DNA of 64,000 nucleotides from Chersky-840 sp035532735 (GTDB lineage Bacteria; Actinomycetota; Acidimicrobiia; Acidimicrobiales; UBA8190): NCBI GenBank assembly GCA_035532735.1, contig DATKQM010000030.1:1-64000 (forward strand). Reading direction: 5' to 3'. The position numbers and the translations under genes are program-made. Shown here one piece after another: positions 8,682 to 17,554 of the stretch. The notes under the pieces were generated by a model. The model did no database searches. It was not told the origin of the DNA and saw only the letters and a list, made by a program, of their open reading frames with translations. Position 1 is the stretch's first letter. The number at the start of each line of letters is the position of its first letter.

Positions 8682-9491
8682 CTACCGACCCGTCCAGCGC
8701 GGTGGACGCTTCTCCACGAACGCGGCCGGTCCCTCTTTGGCGTCCTCGCTGGAGAAGACCTCGGTGGCGATAGAGGACTCGATCCGGTACGCCTCTTTCA
8801 TGTCGACCGCCAACCCCCGGAGCACGCTCTCCTTGGTCTTGCGCACGGCCAGGGGTCCGTTGGCGGTGATCCGGTGTGCGTACTCCATGGCCTTGTCCCG
8901 CAACTGATCGGCGGGGACCACGGCGTTGAGCAGACCGAAGGCGAGCGCTTTCTCGGCCGGCACCCGATCGGCACACAGCAGGAATTCCATGGCGGCCGGG
9001 TACGGGATCTGACGGGGAAGCCGCACCGTGGTCCCCCCGCCGGCGAAGAGCCCCCGCTTGGGCTCCATCACGCCGAAGTAGGACTCGGGCACCGCCAGGC
9101 GCAGGTCACAACCACCGAGCATCTCCATCCCGCCCGCCACACAGGCGCCGTTCACCGCCGCGATGATCGGCTTGTAGAGCTTCACGCCCCGCAACACCGC
9201 CTTCACGCCGTCGTCGATCCGGTAGCCGTCGAGCTCCTCGACCTGGCGCGAGGCGATCTCCCGTTGGAGCTTGGTCACCTGGGGGATGTAGGTCTTGAGA
9301 TCCGCACCGGTGCAAAAGGCATTGCCGACACCGGTGATGATCGCCACCCACGCCTCGTCCTCGTCGCCGAAGCGGTCCCATGCTCCTCGCAGCGCGGCGA
9401 AGTGCTCCATGTCGAGGCTGTTCATCGAGGCCAGACGATCGATGGTGATCCACACCACATGGTCGTCACCGAGCTCGTAGTGGACAGGCAC
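8682..9491 (-). CDS. Enoyl-CoA hydratase/isomerase (crotonase) family protein
   Basis: A 269-residue crotonase. The oxyanion-hole segments are FCTGADLKTY (about 59-68) and NGACVAGGMEML (about 114-125). Glu143 in VMEPKRG aligns with the first catalytic Glu of hydratases; the second position appears to be Gly, so an isomerase or another crotonase reaction is possible. The GTG start at 9491 has AGAGGAG about seven bases upstream. It sits between an acyl-CoA dehydrogenase gene ending at 9494 and the GctAB-like gene, all on one strand. Confidence 0.88.
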   Translation of the reverse strand: MPVHYELGDDHVVWITIDRLASMNSLDMEHFAALRGAWDRFGDEDEAWVAIITGVGNAFCTGADLKTYIPQVTKLQREIASRQVEELDGYRIDDGVKAVLRGVKLYKPIIAAVNGACVAGGMEMLGGCDLRLAVPESYFGVMEPKRGLFAGGGTTVRLPRQIPYPAAMEFLLCADRVPAEKALAFGLLNAVVPADQLRDKAMEYAHRITANGPLAVRKTKESVLRGLAVDMKEAYRIESSIATEVFSSEDAKEGPAAFVEKRPPRWTGR

Positions 9492-9493
9492 TG

Positions 9494-10654
9494 CTATCTC
9501 CTCTGCTCGCGTGGGAGCCCCAGGATGCGCTCCCCGATCACGTTGCGCTGTATCTCCGACGTCCCGCCGGCGATGCTCGCTGCCTTCGACCACAGCCATT
9601 GCCACTGCCACGGTCCCCACAAGCCCGAGGCGGAGCCCTCCACCGCCAGCGCGGCCTCGGACATCTGCTGGGACATGTCCGACCACGTCAGCTTCACCCA
9701 GCTCGACTCGGGCCCGGGCTCACCGCCGCGCGCCAGCTTCGAGAGCGTCCGCCAGTTGTGCGTCCGGAGCACAACGAGCGACACATAGGCGTCGACCAAC
9801 GCGTCGGCGACATCGGGGTCGTCGAGTGTGCCGTTGCGGGCCGCCAGCGCGAACAACCGCGTCAGGTAACCCTCGTGCACCACTTCCTCTTTGAACGGGA
9901 AATTCGTACCCCGCTCGTGGGCCAGCGTCGTCGACGCCACGGCCCAGCCCTGCCCGACCGGCCCGACCAGATGCCCGGCCGGCACGGCCACGTCCTCGAG
10001 GAAGACCTCGTTGAACTCGGCTTCGCCCGTGATCTGCACCAGAGGCCGGATATCGACACCCTCAGCCTCCATGTCCACCACCAGCAGCGACAAACCTCGA
10101 GGGCCGGTCGTCTCGGGCTCGGTGCGCGCCAGACACAATCCATACCGGGCGAACTGCGCGTACGACGTCCACACCTTCTGGCCGCTCACCCGCCAACCCC
10201 CGCTACCGGGAACGGGCTCGGCCCGCGTGACGAGCCCCGACAGGTCAGACCCCGCGCCGGGCTCGCTGAAGAGCTGGCACCAGATCTCCTGCGCGCTCAC
10301 GATGGCGGGCAGCCACCGGCTGCACTGCTCAGGACTCCCGTGCGCCAGGAGCGTGGGGCCGGCCAGGTTGATCCCGACCCGGTTGACGAGCTGCGGTGCC
10401 CCGCTGCGCGCGTACTCGGCATTGAAGATGGCCACCTCGACGGGCGACGCGCCCCGACCCCCGTACTCGGCAGGCCAATTGATCCCGACCCATCCCGCCT
10501 CGGCCAACGTCGCCTGCCAGGCCCGGCCGCGCCCGATCGTCTCGGCGAGGTCTGCGTCGTTGTCTGGGTCGGGCCAGGCCACGACGTTGGCCTCGAGCCA
10601 CGCCCGCACGTCATGCGCGAAACGTTGCTCGGCCTCGGTCAGCGACAGGTCCAC
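9494..10654 (-). CDS. Acyl-CoA dehydrogenase (FadE family)
   Basis: A 386-residue flavoenzyme that would introduce a 2,3-double bond into an acyl-CoA. The family signature WCQLFSEPGAGSDLSGL is at residues 125-141 and KVWTSYAQFA follows. The C-terminal AGGTSEIQRN replaces the YEGT form whose Glu is the base in many short-chain enzymes, a feature of actinobacterial steroid-type FadE subunits. It begins with GTG, 19 bases after the FadD17-like stop, and is probably cotranscribed with it. It closely resembles the protein at 15413-16612 (shared GINLAGPTLLAHG and AEFNEV segments). Confidence 0.9.
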   Translation of the reverse strand: MDLSLTEAEQRFAHDVRAWLEANVVAWPDPDNDADLAETIGRGRAWQATLAEAGWVGINWPAEYGGRGASPVEVAIFNAEYARSGAPQLVNRVGINLAGPTLLAHGSPEQCSRWLPAIVSAQEIWCQLFSEPGAGSDLSGLVTRAEPVPGSGGWRVSGQKVWTSYAQFARYGLCLARTEPETTGPRGLSLLVVDMEAEGVDIRPLVQITGEAEFNEVFLEDVAVPAGHLVGPVGQGWAVASTTLAHERGTNFPFKEEVVHEGYLTRLFALAARNGTLDDPDVADALVDAYVSLVVLRTHNWRTLSKLARGGEPGPESSWVKLTWSDMSQQMSEAALAVEGSASGLWGPWQWQWLWSKAASIAGGTSEIQRNVIGERILGLPREQRR

Positions 10655-10657
10655 CTG

Positions 10658-10681
10658 GTCCTACAGATCTTCCTACAGGTC
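10658..10681. repeat. 12-bp tandem duplication giving two in-frame TAG stops
   Basis: On the minus strand the end of the FadD17-like gene reads GACCTGTAGGAA then GATCTGTAGGAC: two 12-nt copies, each with TAG in the same frame. A third partial copy (GACCTGT) is the start of the next gene, just after its GTG. Confidence 0.8.
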
Positions 10682-12484
10682 CCAGGCCTGAGCCCGACCG
10701 CTCTCGCCGAAGCCATCCCGCAATCCCGACTCCTCGTCGGCTCCGAAGGGCCGGTAGCGGTCCTCGCCCCGACCACGAGCGAACACCGGGTCCCCCCCGA
10801 CCCGATCGGACCGGAACTTCTGGTGCACCAACGTCCGCACCAGGACCTTGTTGGTGGGCGTGGTGGGCAGCGTCTGACACACCCGCACGTACCGTGGCCG
10901 CCACTTGGGGCTGAGGTCGCTCTGCGCGTCGACCCAGGCCGCGAAGGCGACGGCATCGAAGACCGCGCCGGCGCGCAAGACGAGCGCCGCCATGACCTGA
11001 TCCCCGGAATCGACGTCGGGCACGCCGTAGACCGACGCCAACATCACGTCCGGATGCCGGGCGACGATCGCTTCGATCGGCGCGGCCGGGAAGTTCTCGC
11101 CGTCCACCCTGAGCCAGTCCGAGGTACGCCCCGCGAAGTACACCCAGTCATCGGCGTCGACGTATCCGAGGTCGCCGCTCCAGTACCAACCGTTGCGGGT
11201 CGTCTTGGCCATGGCCTCGGCATTGCGGTAATACCCCTCGAAGGGCCCCACCCCTTCGACGTTGACGATCTCTCCGACGCACTCCTCGGCGTTGACGAGG
11301 CGTCCGTCGCCGTCGAACACGGCCCGGGGCCGTTCCTCGCCGTCGGGGTCGACCACTTTGATCCCCTGGCGCAGCTTGCCCACCGAACCACGCGGCACAC
11401 CACCGGATCGGTCCAGGGCGATGCCACCTTCGGTGGACCCGAACACATCCACGACCGCCACACCGAAGCGTTTGGCCACCGCCTCCACCACGTGCGGCGA
11501 GCCTTCGTTGCCGTACGCCAACCGCAGCGGGTTCTCCGCGTCGTCGGGTCGTTCAGGGGTGGCCAACAGATAGGCCAGGGGTTTCCCTGTGTAGTTGAAC
11601 CACGTGGCTCCGTACCGCCGCACGTCGTCCAAGAAGCCCGACGCGCTGAACCGCCGAGCCAGACCGACCGATGCACCCGCCACCAACGCCGGCGCCAGAC
11701 CCACCATGAGCGAGTTGGAGTGGAACAGAGGCATGGCCAGATACCCGACATCGTCGGGGCCCACGTCGAGCACCATCGTCATCCGGTTGCCGGTGGTGAG
11801 CAGCCGTCGCTGCGTGCACCGCACCGCCTTGGGCGCGGCCGAGGTCCCCGAGGTGAACAACAAGACCCACAAGGTCTCGACGTCGGGCTGAAGGCCCGGG
11901 TCACCGACCCCCGGCGCCCATTGTCCCAGTGCCTCGTCGAGGGACTCGCCCATGGTCCGGGGAGGATCACCCCCATCGGACCGCTCAGAGACGAGGAGGC
12001 CCCCCGGCAGCTTGAGGTCACCGACCACGGGGGCGAGCAACTCCTGATGGCGTGGCTCGGTCACGAGGAGACCGACATCGGTGTACCCGATGTCGGTGAG
12101 AAGGTGCTCGTCGCGCCGGGTGTGATTGAGTCCCACCACCGCCGCACCGGCCAGGGCCGCGCCGGCCAGGCAGAACACGTATTCAGGCGTGTTGTCGAGA
12201 AGCACACCCACATGGGGCGGGCGCGACGGGTCGAGCCGCTCACCGAAGAGCGCCGCGTAGCGGGTGGACTCGGCGTACATCTCGGCGTGGCTCCAGGTTC
12301 GATCGCCGAAGTGCAGTGCGGGACGGGCCGCGTACACCGGGTCCGTGCCGTTGCGCCGGAGGAGCTCGGCGGCGTTGGCTGCGGGCAGCGGGGCTTCGCC
12401 CGGCGCTGGGGCCAATGCCACCCGCTCGGCCACGTCAGGGGGCGCCACGATATGAGTCCGGGACGCACCGCGTTCTCTGACCAC
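10673..12484 (-). CDS. fadD17: FadD17-like acyl-CoA synthetase
   Basis: An AMP-forming acyl-CoA ligase of 603 residues in the longest reading. RLDPSRPPHVGVLLDNTPEY and the FTSGTSAAPKAV loop (210-221), then MPLFHSNSLMVG, YGNEGSP and FGSTEGG match, from memory, mycobacterial FadD17, which belongs to the steroid (KstR) regulon. The C-terminal TNKVLVRT supplies the late Lys. A Lys/Arg/Asp-rich tail of about 40 residues is extra. The GTG at 12484 lies inside a CTGAC-N6-GTCAG site and adds about 36 residues relative to FadD17, so the true start may be GTG 12448 or later; no clear ribosome site decides it. It heads a -strand operon with FadE, crotonase and GctAB. Confidence 0.85.
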   Translation of the reverse strand: MVRERGASRTHIVAPPDVAERVALAPAPGEAPLPAANAAELLRRNGTDPVYAARPALHFGDRTWSHAEMYAESTRYAALFGERLDPSRPPHVGVLLDNTPEYVFCLAGAALAGAAVVGLNHTRRDEHLLTDIGYTDVGLLVTEPRHQELLAPVVGDLKLPGGLLVSERSDGGDPPRTMGESLDEALGQWAPGVGDPGLQPDVETLWVLLFTSGTSAAPKAVRCTQRRLLTTGNRMTMVLDVGPDDVGYLAMPLFHSNSLMVGLAPALVAGASVGLARRFSASGFLDDVRRYGATWFNYTGKPLAYLLATPERPDDAENPLRLAYGNEGSPHVVEAVAKRFGVAVVDVFGSTEGGIALDRSGGVPRGSVGKLRQGIKVVDPDGEERPRAVFDGDGRLVNAEECVGEIVNVEGVGPFEGYYRNAEAMAKTTRNGWYWSGDLGYVDADDWVYFAGRTSDWLRVDGENFPAAPIEAIVARHPDVMLASVYGVPDVDSGDQVMAALVLRAGAVFDAVAFAAWVDAQSDLSPKWRPRYVRVCQTLPTTPTNKVLVRTLVHQKFRSDRVGGDPVFARGRGEDRYRPFGADEESGLRDGFGESGRAQAWDL

Positions 12485-12492
12485 GGCGTCAG
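12477..12492. promoter_or_regulatory. CTGAC-N6-GTCAG palindrome between divergent CoA-ligase genes
   Basis: CTGACCACGGCGTCAG is a perfect site in the divergent gap between the FadD17-like gene and the ligase starting at 12527. On the plus strand TAGCGT at 12515-12520 lies six bases before the ATG, which fits a leaderless -10 element. The palindrome lies just upstream of it. Confidence 0.6.
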
Positions 12493-12526
12493 GTTAGACA
12501 AACCGGCCCGGCGGTAGCGTGGCCGG

Positions 12527-14176
12527 ATGCCCCATGTCCGCAGGGCTTCGACGCGAACCGGTCGCGGCGCCGCGCCCCGGCTGCGTCCCACATTGGTTCA
12601 GGCCGGAGCGGCGCGTTATCGGCGCGCCGGGGGAGCGTGGGACCGGGGGGCACTGGACGCGTCCTTCGCCACGGGGCCGGGGGTCCCCGGATCGGATGGG
12701 GCGGCTGGATCGGGTGGCGCCGTGATCGACGGATCGGGCCGTCTCGACGCTGCGGCAGTCGAATCGGCCATCGCGGCACTGGCCGGACGGTTGGCCGCGA
12801 CCGGAGTAGGCCAAGGAGACGTCGTCGCCTGGCAGCTGCCCAACGGCGCTCCCCCTCTCCTTCTCTATCGGGCGTGCTGGCGTCTCGGGGCGGTCGCCGC
12901 CCCCCTACACCACCGGTTGGGTGGCGGCGAGGTCGCGGCTGCGCTCGAGCAGGTCCGTCCGAGACTGGTCATGGCGGCCTCCGACATGCCGGGCTCGGAG
13001 TGGACGGGTGCGCTCGTTCCCGCCGGGACGGGGACCGAGGACCTGATGGAGGTCCTCGGGTCAGGGCCTTCGGTGTCGAGGGGCTCATCGCCGGCCCGAC
13101 CCACCGATATCGCCGTGGCGCTGTTCACATCCGGGTCGACCGGAGTGCCCAAGGCGGCGCTCCATACCCACCGGGGCCTGGGCTACAAGGCGGACCTCAT
13201 GGTCTCGGTGCACGGTCTTCGGCCCGGCGACGCCGTGCTCATGCCCGCACCCTTGGCCCATGTGTCGGGGCTCCTCAACGGTGTCCTCCTTCCCGCCACG
13301 GCAGGGATCCCGACCGTGCTCATGGCGGCGTGGGACCCCGAAGAGGCGGTCCGTCTCATCGAACAAGAGTGCGTCTCGTTCATGGGGGCGCCGCCTGTCT
13401 TTTTCACCCAGATGGCCGCGTCCTCGGGCTTCGGCCCCGAGAAGGTGCGAAGCCTGCGGCTCATCTCGACGGGAGGGGCGTCGGTGAGCCCGGCCTTCGT
13501 GGAAGCCACGAGCGAGGCGTTCGGGTGTCGCGTGAAGCGGACCTACGGATCGACCGAGGCGCCCACGGTCACGACGTCGGGACCCGACGACAGCGTCGAG
13601 CGGGCACGCGACACCGACGGCCGCGCTCTGGGGGATGTCGAGCTCGAGGTCCATGATCCTGAGACCTCGGCTCGACTCGGGCCCGGCACTGTGGGCGAGC
13701 TCTGGTTGCGGGGGCCCGAACTGTTCGCGGGATATGTCGATCCCGACACCACAGCCGGGGTGGTCTCGGAGCGGGGCCGGTGGTTTCGCACCGGCGACCT
13801 CGGCGCGCTCGACGAAGAGGGATGGCTCCAGGTGGTGGGCCGGCTCTCGGACATCATCATCCGCGCCGGGGAGAACATCTCGGCGTCGGAGGTCGAAGCC
13901 GTCCTCGAAGCCCATCCCGATGTCCGCCACGCCGTGGCCGTGGCGGTTCCCGACCCTGACGTCGGGGAACGCGTGGCCGCCTTCGTGGAGGCCGCCTCGC
14001 CCTTCGACCTCGCTGCATGCCGGACCTGGTTCTCAGCACGAGGTGTGACCCGATTCAAGACCCCCGAGATGGTGGTCCAACTCGACGCCCTGCCTGTTCT
14101 CGCCGCCGGCAAGCCCGACCGCGCCACCATGCGCACCATGGCGGCCGAACTCCGTCGGAAAGAGCGACGGGCCTGA
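12527..14176 (+). CDS. AMP-forming acyl-CoA synthetase
   Basis: A 549-residue ligase. The phosphate loop FTSGSTGVPKA is at 200-210, YGSTEAP follows, then the RTGDLGALDEEGW hinge region and GRLSDIIIRAGENIS. The C-terminal LPVLAAGKPDR keeps the catalytic Lys. The family converts a carboxylate, ATP and CoA to acyl-CoA and AMP. The first 65 residues are low in complexity and the ATG may be leaderless (TAGCGT six bases upstream). Closest in pattern to ligases of cyclic or short acids, but no individual FadD can be named. It is divergent from the FadD17-like operon and converges with a FadE gene. Confidence 0.85.
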   Translation: MPHVRRASTRTGRGAAPRLRPTLVQAGAARYRRAGGAWDRGALDASFATGPGVPGSDGAAGSGGAVIDGSGRLDAAAVESAIAALAGRLAATGVGQGDVVAWQLPNGAPPLLLYRACWRLGAVAAPLHHRLGGGEVAAALEQVRPRLVMAASDMPGSEWTGALVPAGTGTEDLMEVLGSGPSVSRGSSPARPTDIAVALFTSGSTGVPKAALHTHRGLGYKADLMVSVHGLRPGDAVLMPAPLAHVSGLLNGVLLPATAGIPTVLMAAWDPEEAVRLIEQECVSFMGAPPVFFTQMAASSGFGPEKVRSLRLISTGGASVSPAFVEATSEAFGCRVKRTYGSTEAPTVTTSGPDDSVERARDTDGRALGDVELEVHDPETSARLGPGTVGELWLRGPELFAGYVDPDTTAGVVSERGRWFRTGDLGALDEEGWLQVVGRLSDIIIRAGENISASEVEAVLEAHPDVRHAVAVAVPDPDVGERVAAFVEAASPFDLAACRTWFSARGVTRFKTPEMVVQLDALPVLAAGKPDRATMRTMAAELRRKERRA

Positions 14177-14194
14177 ACAGCGGTCGAACCAGAC

Positions 14195-15349
14195 TCAGAG
14201 CACGGGCAGTCCGGCCTCGAGGCGCCACCGGAGGATGCGGGCGATGCGCTCTCGATGATGCGCGCCGTCGCCGAAGGTCACCTGGTCGAGCTGCGACCGC
14301 TTCAAGAAGAGGTGGAGGTCGTGCTCCCATGTGAACCCGATGCCGCCGTGCACCTGCAGTCCTGAAGCCATCACACGCCGGGCCGCGTCGGAGCACCACA
14401 CCTTGGCCGCCGATGCCGCCACTGCGGCTTCGGGGTCACCGGCCCCCACCGCCCACGCTGCGTAGTACGCCGCGGATCTCATGCCTTCGACGTCCACCAG
14501 CATGTCGGCACACCGGTGTTTCACCGCCTGGAACCCGCCGATGGGTCGCCCGAATTGCACGCGGTCCTGGGCGTACTGGACGGTCATCGCCAGCACGACA
14601 TCGGCGGCACCGAGCATCTCGGCGCACACCGCGACGAGTGCCCGGTCGAGCACGGCACCGGCGAACCGGTCATCGCCCAGCCAGAGCGCGGGTCGGTCGT
14701 CGAGCTCGAGCCACCCGATGCTGCGGGTGCGGTCCATGGCCGGTTCGTCACGCGGTCGGGTACCGGCCTCTCCGGCGACCAGGGCGAACACCGCGGGGCC
14801 ACCACCAGTCTCGGCGAACACCAAGAGAACGTCGGCCAAGGGGCCTTCGACGACCGGGTCGGACCGACCGGTCAACCGCCACGTCCCATCGTCGTCACGC
14901 CGGGCCGCCACCGCGTCGACGCGACGCGACCAGGCGACAGCCCCGGTGGCCTCGCCCCTCGAGAGACGCCGTGCCCACTCCGCCGCGTCGACGCCCCCGA
15001 GGGCGCGACGTGATTCCCCGGCGAGCTCTTCGAGGGCGCCGCTCGCCGATGCGGCGTGCATCGCACCCTGGGTCACCACGGTGCCGGCGAAAGGCACCGG
15101 AGCCAGATGGCGTCCCAGCTGCTCGCACAGCACTGCCACCTCGACCAACCCGAGCCCGAGTCCCCCCACCTCCTCAGGGAGATCGACGGCGGGCCACCCC
15201 TGCTCTGCCATGGCCGCCCACAAGGCGTCGTCGCGATGGCGAGCACTGTCGGCGACCTCTCGGACCCGGGCCGACGAGCAGGCGCCGACGAGGAGGCTCG
15301 CCGCCGCGTCGCGCAGCGCCACCTGATCCTCTGACAGCTCGAAGTCCAC
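14195..15349 (-). CDS. Acyl-CoA dehydrogenase, small FadE subunit type
   Basis: A 384-residue member of the acyl-CoA dehydrogenase family from the group with QVHGGIGFTWEHDLHLFLKR near the C-terminus. This group includes FadE27/FadE29-like partners of heteromeric steroid acyl-CoA dehydrogenases. The N-terminus reads MDFELSEDQVALRDAA and the middle is divergent, with DRVQFGRPIGGFQAVKH conserved. The GTG at 15349 is chosen because TAGGCT lies seven bases upstream, a leaderless layout, and the frame further upstream is antisense to another dehydrogenase. It is divergent from the FadE at 15413; the two may form an alpha2-beta2 enzyme (inference). Confidence 0.88.
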   Translation of the reverse strand: MDFELSEDQVALRDAAASLLVGACSSARVREVADSARHRDDALWAAMAEQGWPAVDLPEEVGGLGLGLVEVAVLCEQLGRHLAPVPFAGTVVTQGAMHAASASGALEELAGESRRALGGVDAAEWARRLSRGEATGAVAWSRRVDAVAARRDDDGTWRLTGRSDPVVEGPLADVLLVFAETGGGPAVFALVAGEAGTRPRDEPAMDRTRSIGWLELDDRPALWLGDDRFAGAVLDRALVAVCAEMLGAADVVLAMTVQYAQDRVQFGRPIGGFQAVKHRCADMLVDVEGMRSAAYYAAWAVGAGDPEAAVAASAAKVWCSDAARRVMASGLQVHGGIGFTWEHDLHLFLKRSQLDQVTFGDGAHHRERIARILRWRLEAGLPVL

Positions 15350-15383
15350 GGGCCGGAGCCTACCGACAGGCCCGTTCGGGAGC

Positions 15384-15399
15384 CTGACGCATGTGTCAT
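15384..15399. promoter_or_regulatory. CTGAC-N6-GTCA(T) operator-like site between two fadE genes
   Basis: CTGACGCATGTGTCAT differs from the palindrome consensus by one base. It sits in the 63-bp divergent gap between the two acyl-CoA dehydrogenase genes, so one regulator could control both halves of a heteromeric enzyme. The minus-strand gene has TAGGCT (15357-15362) seven bases before its GTG. Confidence 0.5.
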
Positions 15400-15412
15400 G
15401 CTGGCGCGGGCG

Positions 15413-16612
15413 ATGGACCTCACGACGACGCCCAAACAAGAGCGCCTCCGCGAACAGCTGCGGGGATGGCTCCGCAGCCACCTGCCATGGGAGTACGGGG
15501 TGGGTCTGCCCCCGCGCTTCGATGATCTCGCCGAAGAAGTGGCCTTCGGCCGCCGATGGCAGGCGGACCTCGCCGCGGCGGGCTGGGTGGCGGTGACCTG
15601 GCCTACGGCATACGGCGGGCGGGACCTCGGCCCCGCCGAGAATTTCGTGGTCCAAGAGGAACTGGCGCGTGCCCGCGCTCCCGAGCTCGTGGGTCGCATC
15701 GGCGTCAACCTGGCCGGACCCACCCTGCTCGCCCATGGGACCGACGATCAGAGGGCCCGGTGGCTGCCGTCGATCCCCACGGCACGAGCGCTGTGGTGTC
15801 AACTCTTCTCCGAGCCCGACGCGGGCTCCGACCTCGCCGCGGTGCGCACCACCGCCCGACGGGTCGACGGAGGATGGCAGCTCGACGGGCGCAAGGTCTG
15901 GACCTCCTACGCGCAGTTCGCCGACTGGGGGGTGTGCCTCGCTCGTAGTGACACCGGTGCCCCCAAACACAAAGGCCTTTCCTTCTTCGCGGTGGACATG
16001 CACGCCCCGGGGGTTGATGTCCGCCCCCTGGTCCAGCTCACCGGCGAGGCCGAGTTCAACGAGGTGGAGCTCACTGAGGTGTTCGTCCCCGACGATCAGC
16101 TCGTCGGCGCGCCCGGAGAAGGTTGGCGGGTGGCCGGCTCGACCTTGTCGAACGAGCGAGGGGTGAACCCCCGGCAGCTCGTGATCCACATGCAGCATCT
16201 CGAAGAGCTCCTCTCGACTGCGGCAGCCTCGGGCGCGTTCGACGACACCCGGCTGCGTCGCAAGCTGGCGCAGGCCTACGTCGAAGTGCGTCTCTTCCAG
16301 CTCCACAACTGGCGATCGCTCTCCAAGCTCCAGCGGGGGCTCGAGCCGGGCCCCGAAGGAAGCATCCTGAAGCTCTACTGGAGCGAGATGAGCAAGCGTC
16401 TCCACGCACTTGCCCTCGACGTGCTCGGCCCGGCCGCACCGTTGTGGCGCGATGCCACGGCGAATCCCGGCGATGGATCGTGGCAGCGGGCGTGGCTCTA
16501 CTATCAGGCGGCGTCGATCTTCGCGGGAACCAACGAAATCCAGCGCAACGTGGTCGGCGAACGGGTGCTGGGCCTGCCTCGGGAACCGGTTGCGCCCGAG
16601 GGGTCTCGTTGA
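15413..16612 (+). CDS. Acyl-CoA dehydrogenase (FadE family)
   Basis: A 399-residue FAD enzyme with the signature WCQLFSEPDAGSDLAAV, RKVWTSYAQFADWG, and FAGTNEIQRNVVGERVLG at the C-terminus. As in the 9494-10654 protein, the Glu of the classical YEGT motif is absent. It shares long blocks with that protein (GVNLAGPTLLAHG, LTGEAEFNEV), so the two are paralogues. The ATG at 15413 gives the family's usual MDLTTT-type start; an ATG at 15398 would add five residues and overlap the operator-like site. It leads a plus-strand run of crotonase, CaiB transferase and Zn-dehydrogenase genes. Confidence 0.9.
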   Translation: MDLTTTPKQERLREQLRGWLRSHLPWEYGVGLPPRFDDLAEEVAFGRRWQADLAAAGWVAVTWPTAYGGRDLGPAENFVVQEELARARAPELVGRIGVNLAGPTLLAHGTDDQRARWLPSIPTARALWCQLFSEPDAGSDLAAVRTTARRVDGGWQLDGRKVWTSYAQFADWGVCLARSDTGAPKHKGLSFFAVDMHAPGVDVRPLVQLTGEAEFNEVELTEVFVPDDQLVGAPGEGWRVAGSTLSNERGVNPRQLVIHMQHLEELLSTAAASGAFDDTRLRRKLAQAYVEVRLFQLHNWRSLSKLQRGLEPGPEGSILKLYWSEMSKRLHALALDVLGPAAPLWRDATANPGDGSWQRAWLYYQAASIFAGTNEIQRNVVGERVLGLPREPVAPEGSR

Positions 16613-16683
16613 TCTGGGACTGCCGGGGGGAACCGACCCGTCGGCAACGACGCCGACGAGGTTGACGGCGAAGGAGGCATGCG

Positions 16684-17547
16684 GTGTCGAGCAATGAGCC
16701 GGTAGTGCGCTACGAGGTCGACGGGCCGGTGGCGACCCTGACAATGAACCGACCCGAAGTCGCCAACGCGCAGAACAGCGCCCTCATCGACGCCCTCGAT
16801 GCGTGTTTCGACCGCGCCGACGCCGACGACGACGTCCGCGTCGTGATCTTGGCGGGCGCGGGCAAGCACTTCAGCTCCGGGCATGACCTCAAGGCGATTG
16901 TGGGCAACGAGGGAGCCGACGACTGGGTCGCCATGCGCGAAACGCCGGAGGGGAAGTTCCACCACGAGCAGGTCATGTATGTCGACCGGTGCCGCAGGAT
17001 CCACGACTTCCGCAAACCGACCATCGCGGCGGTCCAGGGCAAGTGCGTGGCGGCGGGCCTCATGTTGGCCTGCATGTGCGACCTGATCGTGGCCTCCGAC
17101 GACGCATCGTTCTCCAACCCGGTCCTGCGCATGACCGGCGCCGGCGTCGAGCTTCTGGTCGAGCCCTGGGAGCTCGGTATCCGCAAGGCGAAGGAATTCC
17201 TCCTCGCCGCCGAGGAGCTCGATGCCGCCGAAGCGCTGCGACTCGGCCTCGTCAATAAGGTCGTGCCCCGTCCCGATCTGGCGGCTCGCACCATGGAGCT
17301 CGCCCAGCGAGTCGCCCTCGTCCCCCCGGTGACGGCACAGGTGGTCAAGGAGTCGATCAACCACGTGGGTGAGCTGATGGGCAAGGGCGCGTCGTGGCGA
17401 TACCACTTCATGGCTCACCAATGGGCCCACAACACCGCCACCGCGCTGTCCGCGCTCGAACAACGTAAGCAGATGGGCTCGATGAAAGAAGTCTTTGCGG
17501 CCCGCGACCGGGGGGATGCGACCGAAGCACCTCCCGAGCGGGCCTGA
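16684..17547 (+). CDS. Enoyl-CoA hydratase/isomerase family protein
   Basis: A 287-residue crotonase. Oxyanion-hole segments are FSSGHDLKAI (63-72) and VQGKCVAAGLMLA (about 117-129). The SNPVLRMTGAGVELL stretch lacks both catalytic Glu residues of true hydratases, so it may perform another crotonase reaction or act on an unusual substrate. The GTG start follows GAAGGAGG by several bases. It lies 71 bp after the FadE gene and just before the CaiB-type transferase, and is probably in the same transcript. Confidence 0.87.
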   Translation: MSSNEPVVRYEVDGPVATLTMNRPEVANAQNSALIDALDACFDRADADDDVRVVILAGAGKHFSSGHDLKAIVGNEGADDWVAMRETPEGKFHHEQVMYVDRCRRIHDFRKPTIAAVQGKCVAAGLMLACMCDLIVASDDASFSNPVLRMTGAGVELLVEPWELGIRKAKEFLLAAEELDAAEALRLGLVNKVVPRPDLAARTMELAQRVALVPPVTAQVVKESINHVGELMGKGASWRYHFMAHQWAHNTATALSALEQRKQMGSMKEVFAARDRGDATEAPPERA

Positions 17548-17554
17548 CTCCAGC

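Noticed and set aside
8673..8976. A 101-residue N-terminal extension of the GctAB-like protein
   Set aside because: It overlaps the crotonase gene in another frame, is Arg-rich and matches nothing in the family, so GTG 8673 was preferred.
9599..12517. A 972-codon open frame on the plus strand
   Set aside because: It is antisense to the FadE and FadD17-like genes. Its product is Arg/Gly/His-rich with no family motif, as expected from the GC-rich mirror frame. Similar long frames at 3145-4827, 4927-7044, 16504-17697 and 56985-58190 were dropped for the same reason.
14195..16744. An 849-codon minus-strand reading that would extend the fadE gene upstream
   Set aside because: Only the part from the GTG at 15349 looks like a dehydrogenase. 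The rest is antisense to the fadE at 15413-16612 and low in complexity.
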